Part shown: one piece after another, positions 55,101 to 64,000 of the stretch | Layout: every line of letters begins with the position of its first letter | How positions within the stretch are numbered: position 1 is the stretch's first letter | NCBI GenBank assembly: GCA_029961685.1 | Contig: JARWKL010000009.1 | Coordinates: 13,263,237 to 13,327,236, forward strand | Origin: Aristolochia californica | Taxonomy: Eukaryota; Streptophyta; Magnoliopsida; Piperales; Aristolochiaceae | Direction of reading: 5' to 3' | Length of the DNA: 64,000 nt | The notes under the pieces: generated by a model | The model's input: the letters and a program-made list of their open reading frames with translations, nothing else | Told to the model about the DNA's origin: nothing | The model's database searches: none | Translations under genes and position numbers: made by a program

Positions 55101-57295
55101 CCCAACGATTGCAAAACTTGATATATAAAAACTAAAAAGAGGTTTAAATCCCTAAAAATTACTGAAACTTTTTGGAAATATATCTCTCTCTATAATTTTC
55201 CATTGTGCGTTTCTATTACAGATGTATACTTTCTTCTTAAATCAAAACATGAGTTTTCACTTTTCTCTTCATCTCGTAGACAAAACAGAGAATAGGTGAC
55301 AACGAAATGAAATTTTTAGAGTTTGTGTATGGAAAAAATTTAAAGCAATAAAAAACGTAAGTAAAGAAAATTTATTCACAGACCACAAATGAACACAAAA
55401 GTTTTGTCATCCAAGTTTGGGAAATTCCATTAGAACAACAACCCCAATAGCTTTGAATTTGATAAGAAAGAGATATTTCTACACATGCTTTAAAAAATGG
55501 ATATGCATGCTTGAAACAAGTTAAAGATGCAAATGACCTATAGATCCAAACCTTTTAAAGAGAATAAAAAGTTGCTCATTAAATTATCAAGTGAAACTGC
55601 GGTGGGATATTTAACCGAGTCAAACAAGCTATTATTTTGCCCATTTACAAAAAGTTGACCTAACGATCATTGATGATTGTAAAATGATTTATCATGCGTA
55701 ACGGGCCATATTTTTGTAATGAATGACTTTTTGGTTGGGTTTCAACACTCAGTTAAAATTCCCTCGCCTCCACTTTTCTCGACGATTGCGAAACCTGATA
55801 TATAAAAACTTAAAAGACGTTTAAATCCCTAAAAATTACAGAAACCTTTTGCAAATATCTCTCTCCATATTTGTGCATTGTGCATTTCCATTTTAGATGT
55901 GTACATTTTTCTCAAATCAAAACTTGAGTTTTCACTTTTTCCTTCATCTCGTAGACAAAAAAGAGAATAGATGACAACAAAATGAAAATATTAGACTTTG
56001 TGTATGGAGAAAAATTAAAGCAATAACAAACGTAAATAAAGAAAATTTATTCACACACCACAAATGTTCACAAAAGTTTTGTCATCCAAGTTTTGGAAAT
56101 TCCACTAGTTCAACAACCCCAATAGATTGGAATTTGCTAAGAAAGAGATATTTCTACACATGCTTTAAAAAATGGATATGCATGTTTGGAACATGTTAAA
56201 GATGCAAATGACCTATGGATCCAAACCTTTTAAAAAGAATAACAAACCACTCATTGAATTCTCAAGTGAACGTGCGGTGGGATATTTAACTTAGTCAAAC
56301 TAGCCATTATTTTGCCCATTTACAAAAAGCTGACCTAACGATCATTCATGATTGTAAAGTGATTTATCATTCGTAACGGACCATATTTTTTTAAGGAATG
56401 ACTTTTGGGTTGGGATTCAACACTCAGTTAAAATTCCCTCGCCTCCCCTTTTCCCGACAATTGCACAACCTGATATAAAAAAACTAAAAAGAGGTTTAAA
56501 TCCCTAAAAATTACAGAAACTTTTTGGAAATATCTCTCAATATAATTTTGCATTGGGCATTTCCATTTTAGATGTTTACTTTTTTCTTTAATCAAAACAT
56601 TAGTTTTCACTTTTCCCTTCATCTCGTAGACAAAACAGAGAATAGATGACAACGAAATGAAAATTTTAGACTTTGTGTATGGAAAAAATTTAAAGCAATA
56701 AAAAACTTAAGTAAGGAAAATTTATTCACACACCACAAATGTACACAAAAGTTTTGTCATCCAATTTTGGGAAATTCCACGAGTACAACAACCCCAATAG
56801 CTTGGAATTTGATAAGAAAGAGATATTTCTACACATGCTTTAAAAAATGGATATACATGCTTGAAACATGTTAAAGATGCAAATGACCTATGGATCCAAA
56901 CCTTTTAAAGAGAATAAAAAACTCCTCATTAAATTCTCAAGTGAACGTGCGGTGGGATATTTAACCTAGTCAAACAAGCCATTATTTTGCCCATTTACAA
57001 AAAGCTGACCAAAGGATCATTGATGATTGTAAAGTGATTTATCGTCCGTAATAGGCCATATTTTTGTAAGGAATGACTTTTGGGTTGGGATTCAACACTC
57101 AGTTAAAATTCCCTCGCCTCTCCTTTTCCCGACGATTGCAAAACCTGATATATAAAAACTAAATAGAGGTTTAAATCCCTAAAAAATACAGAAACTTTTT
57201 GGAAATATCTCTCTCTATAGTTTTCCATTATGCATTTCAATTTTAGATGTAGACATTTTTCCTAAATCAAAACTCTAGTTTTTACTTTTCCCTTC
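49194..57295 (+). repeat. Regular monomers in alternating ~1,350-bp dimers
   Basis: Landmarks at 49194, 49869, 50543, 51218, 51894, 52569, 53242, 53919, 54594, 55271, 55946 and 56621; intervals 675, 674, 675, 676, 675, 673, 677, 675, 677, 675, 675 and 675. Family 1 (ACAAAAAAGAG, TAGATTGG, GAGATTTTTC, AACAAACCGCTCATTGAATTC) alternates with family 2 (ACAAAACAGAG, TAGCTTGG, GAGATATTTC, and a TAAAA..GCTCATTAAATT segment). The alternation slips at 49869/50543 and 53919/54594. Units 51894 and 53242 share a CCAATTTTCG variant one dimer apart. Confidence 0.89.
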
Positions 57296-60200
57296 ATCTC
57301 GTAGAGAAAAAAGAGAATAGATGACAACGATATGAAAATTTTAGACTTTGTGTATGGAAAATATTTAACGCAATCACAACCGTAAGTTAAGAAAATTTAT
57401 TCACACACCACATATGAAAACAAAAGTTTTGTCATCCATGTTTGCGAAATTCCACTAGTTCAACAACCCATTTGATTGGAATTTGATAAAAAAGAGATTT
57501 TTCTACACATGCTCTAAAAAATGGATATGCATGCTTGAAACATGTTAAAGACGCAAATGAGCTATGGATCCAAACCTTTTAAAGAGAATAACAAACCGCA
57601 CATTTAATTCTCAAGTGAACGTGCGGTGGGATATTTAACCGAGTCAAACAAGCCATTATTTTGCCCATTTACAAAAAGCTGACCTAACAATCATTGATGA
57701 TTGTAAAGTGATTTATCATGCATAACGGGCCATATTTTTGTAAGGAAGGGTTGGGATAAAACATTCAGTTCAAATTCCATCGCCTCCCCTTTTCACGACG
57801 ATTGTGAAACCAGATATATAAAAACTAAAAAGAGGTTTAAATCCCTAAAAATTACAGAAACTTTTTGGAAATATCTCTCTCTATAATTTTGCATTGTTCA
57901 TTTCCATTTTAGATGTATACTTTTTTCTTAAACCAAACATGAGTTTTCACTTTTCCCTTCATCTCGTAGACAAAACAGAGAATAGATGACAACGAAATGA
58001 AAATTTTAGACTATGTGTATGGAAAAAATTTAAAGCAATAAAAAACGTAAGTAAGGAAAATTTATTCACACACCACAAATGAACACAACAGTTTTGTCAT
58101 CCAATTTTGGGAAATTCCACTAGTGCAACAACCAATAGCTTGGAATTTGAAAAGAAAGAGATTTTTCTACACATGCTTTATAAAATAGATATGCATGCTT
58201 GAAACATGTTAAAGATGCAAATGAGCTATGGATCCAAACCTTTTAAAGAGAATAACAAACCGCACATTTAATTCTCAAGTGAACGTGCGGTGGGATATTT
58301 AACAGAGTCAAACAAGCCATTATTTTGCCCATTTACAAAAAGCTGACCTAACGATCATTGATGATTGTAAAGTGATTTATCATGTGTAACGGGCCATATT
58401 TTTGTAAGGAATGACTTTTGGGTTGGGATTCAACATTGAGTTAAAATTCTCACGCCTCCCCTTTTCCCGACGATTGCAAAAATCTGATATATAAAAACTA
58501 AAAAGAGGTTTAAATCCATAAAAATTATAGAAACTTTTTGGAAATATCTCTCTGTATAATTTTCCATTGTGCGTTTCTATTTTAGATGTGTACTTTTTTC
58601 TTAAATCAAAACATGAGTTTTCACTTTTCCCTTCATCTCGTAGACATAACAGAGAATAGGTGACAACGAAATGAAAATTTTAGAGTTTGTGTGTCGAAAA
58701 AATTTAAAGCAATAAAAAACGTAAGCAAAGAAAATTTATTCACACCCCACAAATGAACACAAAAGTTTTGTCATCCAAGCTTGGGAAATTCCACTAGAAC
58801 AACAACCCCAATAGCTTTGAATTTGATAAGAAAGAGATATTTCTACACATGATATAAAAAATGGATATGCATGCTTGAAACAAGTTAAAGATGCAAATGA
58901 CCTATAGATCCAAACCTTTTAAAGAGAATAAAAACTTGCTCATTAAATTATCAAGTGAAAGTGCTGTGGGATATTTAAATGAGTCAAACAAGCCATTATT
59001 TTGCCCACTTACAAAAAGCTGACCTAACGATCATTGATGATTGTAAACTGATTTATCATGCGTAACGGGCCATATTTTTGTAATGAATGACTTTTTGGTT
59101 GGGATTCAACACTCAGTTAAAATTCCCTCGCCTCCACTTTTCTCGACGATTGCAAAACCTGATATATAAAAACTAAAAAGAGGTTTAAATCCCGAAAAAT
59201 TACAGAAACTTTTTGGAAATATCTCTCTCCATTTTTGTGCATTGTGCATTTCCATTTTAGATGCGTACATTTTTCTTAAATCAAAACTTGAGTTTTCACT
59301 TTTTCCTTCATCTCGTCGACAAAAAAGAGAATACATGACAATGAAATGAAAATTGTAGACTTTGTGTACGGGGAAAATTTAAAGCAATAACAAAAGTAAG
59401 TAAAGAAAATTTATTCTCACACCACAAATGAACACAAAAGTTTTGTCATCCAAGTTTGGGAAATTCCACTAGTTCAACAACCCCAATTGATTGGAATATT
59501 ATAATAAAGAGATTTTTCTACACATGCTTTAAAAAATGGATATGCAAGCTTGAAACATGTTAAAGATGCAAATGAGCTATGGATCCAAACCTTTTAAAGA
59601 GAATAACAAACCGCACATTTAATTCTCAAGTGAACGTGCGGTGGGATATTTAACCGAGTCAAACAAGCCATTATTTTGCCGATTTACAAAAAGCTGACCT
59701 AACAATCATTGATGATTGTAAAGTGATTTATCATGCATAACGGGCCATATTTTTGTAAGGAAGGGTTGGGATAAAACATTCAGTTCAAATTCCCTCGCCT
59801 CCCCTTTTCACGACGATTGTGAAACCAGATATATAAAAACTAAAAAGAGGTTTAAATCACTAAAAATTACAGAAACTTTTTGGAAATATCTCTCTCTATA
59901 ATTTTGCATTGTTCATTTCCATTTTAGATGTATACTTTTTTCTTAAACCAAACATGAGTTTTCACTTTTCCCTTCATCTCGTAGACAAAACAGAGAATAG
60001 ATGACAACGAAATGAAAATTTTAGACTATGTATATGGAAAAAATTTAAAGCAATAAAAAACGTAAGTAAGGAAAATTTATTCACACACCACAAATGAACA
60101 AAACAGTTTTGTCATCCAATTTTGGGAAATTCCACTAGTACAACAACCCCAATAGCTTGGAATTTGAAAAGAAAGAGATATTTCTACGCATGCTTTAAAA

Positions 60201-61973
60201 AATGGATATGCATGCTTGAAACATGTTAAAGATGCAAATGACCTTTGGATGCAAACCTTTTAAAGAGAATAAAAAGCTACTCATTAAATTATCAAGTGAA
60301 CGTGCGGTGGGATATTTAACCTAGTCAAACAAGCCATTATTTTGCCCATTTCCAAAAAGCTGACCAAACGATCATTGATGTTTGTAAAGTAATTTTTCGT
60401 GCGTAATAGGCCATATTTTTGTAAGGAATGACTTTTGGGTTGGGATTCAACACTCAGTTAAAATTCCCTCGCCTCTCCTTTTCCCAACGATTGCAAAACT
60501 TTATATATAAAAACTAAAAAGAGGTTTATATCCCTAAAAAATACATAAACTTTTTGGAAATATCTCTCTCTATAATTTTCCATTGTGGGTTTCCATTTTA
60601 GATGTATACATTTTTCCTAAATCAAAACTTGAGATTTCACTTTTCCCTTCATCTCGTAGACAAAAAAGAGAATAGCTGACAACGAAACGAAAATTTTAAA
60701 CTTTGTGTTTGGAAAATATTTAAAGTAATCACAACCATAAGTAAATAAAATTTATTCACACACCACATATGAACACAAAATTTTTCTCATCCATGTTTGG
60801 GAAATTCCACTAGTTCAACAACCCCAATAGATTGGAATTTGATAAGAAAGAGATTTTTCTACACATGCTTTATAAAATAGATATGCATGCTTGAAACATG
60901 TTAAAGAGGCAAATGAGCTATGGATCCAAACCTTTTAAAGAGAATAACAAACCGCACATTTAATTCTCAAGTGAACGTGCGGTGGGATATTTAACAGAGT
61001 CAAACAAGCCATTATTTTGCCCATTTACAAAAAGCTGACCTAACGATCATTGATGATTGTAAAGTGATTTATCATGTGTAACGGGCCATATTTTTGTAAG
61101 GAATGACTTTTGGGTTGGGATTCAACACTGAGTTAAAATTCCCACGCCTCCCCTTTTCCCGACGATTGCAAAACCTGATATATAAAAACTAAAAAGAGGT
61201 TTAAATCCATAAAAATTATAGAAACTTTTTGGAAATATCTCTCTGTATAATTTTCCATTGTGCGTTTCTATTTTAGATGTGTACTTTTTTTTAAAATCAA
61301 AACAAGAGTTTTAACTTTTCCCTTCATCTCGTAGACATAACAGAGAATAGGTGACAACGAAATGAAAATTTTAGAGTTTGTGTGTGGAAAAAATTTAAAG
61401 CAATAAAAAACGTGAGCAAAGAAAATTTATTCACACCCCACAAATGAACACGAAAGTTTTGTCATCCAAGTTTGGGAAATTCCACTAGAATAACAACCCC
61501 AATAGCTTTGAATTTGATAAGAAAGAGATATTTCTACACATGATATAAAAAATGGATATGCATGCTTGAAACAAGTTAAAGATGCAAATGACCTATAGAT
61601 CCAAACCTTTTAAAGAGAATAAAAACTTGCTCATTAAATTATCAAGTGAAAGTGCTGTGGGATATTTAAATGAGTCAAACAAGCCATTATTTTGCCCATT
61701 TACAAAAAGCTGACCTAACGATCATTGATGATTTTAAACCGATTTATCATGCGTAACGGGCCATATTTTTGTAATGAATGACTTTTTGGTTGGGATTCAA
61801 CACTCAGTTAAAATTCCCTCGCCTCCACTTTTCTCGACGATTGCAAAACCTGATATATAAAAACTAAAAAGAGGTTTAAATCCCGAAAAATTACAGAAAC
61901 TTTTTGGAAATATCTCTCTCCATTTTTGAGCATTGTGCATTTCCATTTTAGATGCGTACATTTTTCTTAAATC

Positions 61974-61987
61974 AAAACTTGAGTTTT
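61974..61987. other. Conserved 14-bp dyad before the landmark (example)
   Basis: AAAACTTGAGTTTT has 6-bp arms AAAACT/AGTTTT around TG. It lies about 27 bp before the landmark in most units. A common alternative, AAAACATGAGTTTT, occurs mainly in family 2 units and keeps 5-bp arms. Function is unknown. Confidence 0.55.
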
Positions 61988-62124
61988 CACTTTTTCCTTC
62001 ATCTCGTCGACAAAAAAGAGAATACATGACAATGAAATGAAAATTGTAGACTTTGTGTACGGGGAAAATTTAAAGCAATAACAAACATAAGTAAAGAAAA
62101 TTTATTCACACACCACAAATGAAC

Positions 62125-62137
62125 ACAAAAGTTTTGT
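62125..62137. other. Conserved 13-bp perfect dyad, one per monomer (example)
   Basis: ACAAAAGTTTTGT has perfect 6-bp arms (ACAAAA/TTTTGT) around one G. It recurs about 124 bp after each landmark. Copies vary at one or two positions in some units, and it is absent from the shortened unit at 14499. Function is unknown. Confidence 0.55.
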
Positions 62138-62392
62138 CATCCAAGTTTGGGAAATTCCACTAGTTCAACAACCCCAATAGATTGGAATTTAATAAGAAAG
62201 AGATTTTTCTACACATGCTTTAAAAAATGGATATGCGTGCTTGGAACATGTTAAAGATGCAAATGACCTATGGATTCAAACCTTTTAAAAGGAATAACAA
62301 ACCGCTCATTGAATTCTCAAGTGAACGTGCGGTGGGATATTTAACCCAGTCAAACAAGCCATTATTTTGCCCATTTACAAAAAGGTGACTTA

Positions 62393-62410
62393 ACGATCAT
62401 TGATGATTGT
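62393..62410. other. Conserved 18-bp dyad, one per monomer (example)
   Basis: ACGATCATTGATGATTGT is an inverted repeat with ATCAT and ATGAT arms around a TG centre. The pairing extends outwards by one G/T wobble, then C/G and A/T. It lies about 392 bp after the landmark and is present in nearly all full-length units; another clean copy is at 63742-63759. It could bind a dimeric protein or form a small hairpin; no function is shown. Confidence 0.6.
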
Positions 62411-62488
62411 AAAGTTATTTATCATGCATAACGGGCCATATTTTTTTAAGGAATGACTTTTGGGTTTGGATTCAACACTCAGTTAAAA

Positions 62489-62510
62489 TTCCCTCGCCTC
62501 CCCTTTTCCC
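62489..62510 (-). other. C-rich tract with four G-runs on the minus strand (example)
   Basis: The tract is pyrimidine except for one G. Read on the minus strand, 62510-62491 gives GGGAAAAGGGGAGGCGAGGG: four runs of two to four G separated by short loops. This fits a possible two-layer G-quadruplex. It is the most GC-rich stretch of an otherwise A+T-rich monomer and is kept in most units with small variants. Breakpoints at 4206, 4447, 6712 and 49119 fall in or beside it. Folding is inferred only from the pattern. Confidence 0.5.
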
Positions 62511-62528
62511 GACGATTGCAAAACCTGA

Positions 62529-62558
62529 TATATAAAAACTAAAAAGAGGTTTAAATCC
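62529..62558 (+). promoter_or_regulatory. TATA box next to a B-box-like element (example)
   Basis: TATATAAAA at 62529-62537 matches the eukaryotic TATA consensus. GGTTTAAATCC at 62548-62558 differs by two transitions from the Pol III B-box form GGTTCGAATCC. Two units have GGTTCAAATCC (14926-14936 and 34645-34655), one step closer. The pair is present in almost every unit. I could not find a convincing A box at the normal distance upstream, so this is not called a tRNA or SINE. Such motifs are easily met by chance in A+T-rich DNA. Confidence 0.3.
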
Positions 62559-62674
62559 CTAAAAATTACAGAAACTTTTTGGAAATATCTCTCTCCATAT
62601 TTGTGCATTATGCATTTCCATTTTAGATGTGTACATTTTTCTTAAATCCAAACTTGAGTTGTCACTTTTCCTTC

Positions 62675-64000
62675 ATCTCGTAGACAAAAAAGAGAATAGA
62701 AGACAACGAAGTGAAAATTTTAGACTTTGTGAATGGAGAAAATTTAAAGCAATAACAAACATAAGTAAAGAAAATTTATTCACACGCCACAAATGAACAC
62801 AAAAGTTTTGTCATTTAAGTTTGGGAAATTGCACTAGTTCAACAACCCCAATAGATTGAAATTTGACAAGAAAGAGATTTTTCTACACATGCTTTAAAAA
62901 ATGGATATGCATGCTTGGAACATGTTAAAGATGCAAATGACCTATGGATCCAAACCTTTTAAAAAGAATAACAAACCGCTCATTGAATTCTCAAGTGAAC
63001 GTGCGGTGGGATATTTAACCGAGTCAAACAAGCCATTATTTTGCCCATTTACAAAAAGCTGGCCTAACGTTCATTGATGATTGTAAAGTGATTTATCATG
63101 CGTAACGGGCCATATTTTTGTAAGGAATGACTTTTGGGTTGAGATTCAACACTCAGTTAAAACTCCATCGCCTCACCTTTTCCCGACAATTGCACAACCT
63201 GATATATAAAAATTAAAAAGAGGTTTAAATCCCTAAAAATTACATAAAATTTTGGAAATATCTCTCTCCATAATTTTGCATTGTGCATTTCCATTTTAGA
63301 TGTATACTTTTTCTCTTAAATCAAAACTTGAGTTTTCACTTTTCCCTTCATCTCGTAGACAAAACAGAGAAAAGATGATAATGAAATGAAAATTTTAGAC
63401 TTTGTGTATGGAAAAAATTTAAAGCAATCAAAAACATAAGTAAGGAAAATTTATTCACACACCACAAATGATCACAAAAGTTTTGACATCGAATTTTGGG
63501 AAATTCCACTAGTACAACAACCCAAATAGCTTGGAATTTGAAAAGAAAGAGATATTTCTACACATGCTTTAAAAAATGGATATGCATGCTTGAAACATGT
63601 TAAAGATGCAAATGACCTATGGATCCAAACCATTTAAAGAGAATAAAAAACTTCTCATTAAATTCTCAAGTGAACGTACGGTGGGATATTTCACCGAGTC
63701 AAACAAGCCATTATCTTGCCCATTTACAAAAAGCTGACCAAACGATCATTGATGATTGTAAAGTGATTTATCATGAGTAACAGGCCATATTTTTGTGAGG
63801 AATGACTTTTGGGTTGGGATTCAACACTCAGTTAAAATTCCCACACCTCCCCTTTTCCCGACGATTGCAAAACCTGATATATAAAAACTAAAAAGAGGTT
63901 TAAATCCCTAAAAATTACAGAAAGTTTTTGGAAACATCTCACACTATTATTTTCCATTGTGCCTTTCCATATAAGATGTATACTTTTTTCTTAAATAAAA
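62675..64000 (+). repeat. Regular monomers, right edge of window
   Basis: Landmarks at 62675 and 63350, interval 675; the last unit is cut by the window edge after 651 bp. The first is family 1, the second family 2 (ACAAAACAGAG, TAGCTTGG, CTTCTCATTAAATTC). BamHI sites are intact at 62946-62951 and 63621-63626, one monomer length apart. The array clearly continues to the right. Confidence 0.92.

Larger units (their letters stand above)
57296..62674 (+). repeat. Young higher-order repeat region (3-unit and 4-unit duplications)
   Basis: Landmarks at 57296, 57961, 58635, 59310, 59976, 60651, 61326 and 62001; intervals 665, 674, 675, 666, 675, 675, 675 and 674. The segment at about 57500-58150 is nearly identical to 59550-60150 (shift 2,015 bp), including an 8-10 bp loss where AAGGAA joins GGGTTGGGATAAAAC. 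The segment at about 58170-59380 is nearly identical to 60865-62070 (shift 2,691 bp); shared private variants are TTTATAAAATAG, ACATAACAGAG, ACAAGTTAAAG, and a GTCGACAAAAAAGAG landmark variant. Divergence is visibly lower than between neighbouring units, so these are recent copies. Confidence 0.9.
62001..62674 (+). repeat. Reference monomer with map of internal motifs
   Basis: A typical 674-bp unit used as a map; offsets are from the landmark. ACAAAAGTTTTGT dyad at 62125-62137 (+124). EcoRI site GAATTC at 62311-62316 (+310). Dyad ACGATCATTGATGATTGT at 62393-62410 (+392). Pyrimidine tract at 62489-62510 (+488). TATATAAAA at 62529-62537 (+528). GGTTTAAATCC at 62548-62558 (+547). The dyad AAAACTTGAGTTTT sits about 27 bp before each landmark (61974-61987 for this unit). 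The usual BamHI site GGATCC near +271 has mutated to GGATTC in this unit; it is intact in the unit at 63350, at 63621-63626. The order is the same in all full-length units inspected. Confidence 0.9.
1..64000 (+). repeat. Satellite DNA array, ~675-bp monomer, ~97 head-to-tail units
   Basis: One tandem repeat fills the window and continues past both ends. The landmark ATCTCGTAGA (or a close variant) recurs 95 times, and 70 or more of the intervals are 670-679 bp; 675 is the commonest value. All copies read in the same direction, so the array is head-to-tail; the strand given is only the reading direction used here. Copies differ by scattered substitutions and 1-10 bp indels, with about a dozen larger rearrangements listed separately. 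The sequence is strongly A+T-rich with many A and T runs. The family is not one I recognise. Size and uniformity fit centromeric, pericentromeric or subtelomeric heterochromatin of a eukaryote, but position on a chromosome cannot be read from the sequence. Confidence 0.97.

Noticed and set aside
59106..62027. Two identical 76-codon open stretches at 59106-59336 and 61797-62027
   Set aside because: The identity is explained by the recent 2,691-bp duplication of the DNA; homologous units elsewhere carry stops or indels, so there is no sign of selection on a protein.
62431..62450. Possible CENP-B box around GCGTAACGGGCC
   Set aside because: The CGGG end is there, but the TTCG and central A of the TTCG(N4)A(N2)CGGG core do not line up in the units checked.
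62529..62537. rDNA spacer or 5S promoter origin suggested by TATATAAAA
   Set aside because: No rRNA coding sequence, Pol I initiation motif or 5S box was found next to it.
62556..62562. CCCTAAA, one plant-type telomere heptamer per unit
   Set aside because: It is a single copy inside TTTAAATCCCTAAAAA with no tandem run; a 7-bp match in A+T-rich DNA is expected by chance.
1..64000. CRISPR array (regular repeats)
   Set aside because: The whole unit repeats with no unique spacers, and the ~675-bp period is far outside CRISPR spacing.
1..64000. Inverted monomers or palindromic array segments
   Set aside because: The landmark and flanking motifs were always read in the same orientation; no reversed unit was found.

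Overview
The window is eukaryotic repetitive DNA: one uninterrupted head-to-tail satellite array filling all 64,000 bases and running off both ends. The unit is about 675 bp, A+T-rich, and always in the same orientation. I tracked the units with a conserved landmark (ATCTCGTAGA and close variants). It occurs 95 times, mostly 670-679 bp apart, and two further units have lost it, giving about 97 units. I found no gene, RNA gene, transposon, CRISPR array or unique spacer. The open stretches of 60-91 codons recur at fixed phases of the monomer and are by-products of the repeat. Period, size and homogeneity fit a centromeric, pericentromeric or subtelomeric heterochromatin block. A plant is a reasonable guess, but nothing here fixes the species or the satellite family.

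Layout: 1-3403 holds regular units. 3404-7124 is a rearranged zone where a 240-bp sub-block of the monomer is triplicated (3968-4687) and, in a related unit, duplicated (6473-6952). 7125-14498 is regular, with a recurrent variant about every second unit; one shortened unit follows (14499-15053). 15054-21106 contains a tandem two-unit duplication (about 17550-20000). 21107-28515 is regular. 28516-30723 and 38784-41319 are two clusters of truncated units that share the same deletion scars about 10.1-10.3 kb apart, so they are copies of one ancestral block. 30724-38783 lies between them and is nearly regular. 41320-64000 is mostly an alternation of two monomer families (about 1,350-bp dimers), broken by two shortened units (46041-46598, 48622-49193). 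It ends in a young higher-order region (57500-62250) with 3-unit (2,015 bp) and 4-unit (2,691 bp) duplications.

Each monomer carries the same ordered short motifs: two or three small dyads, usual BamHI and/or EcoRI sites, a C-rich tract whose minus strand has four G-runs, a TATATAAAA box, and a sequence two transitions away from a Pol III B box. None has a demonstrated function here. The most informative content is the record of satellite evolution: shared deletion scars, microhomology at junctions, internal sub-block expansion, local family gradients, and freedom from recognisable mobile elements across 64 kb. Spacings were counted by eye from landmark positions and may be off by a base or two.
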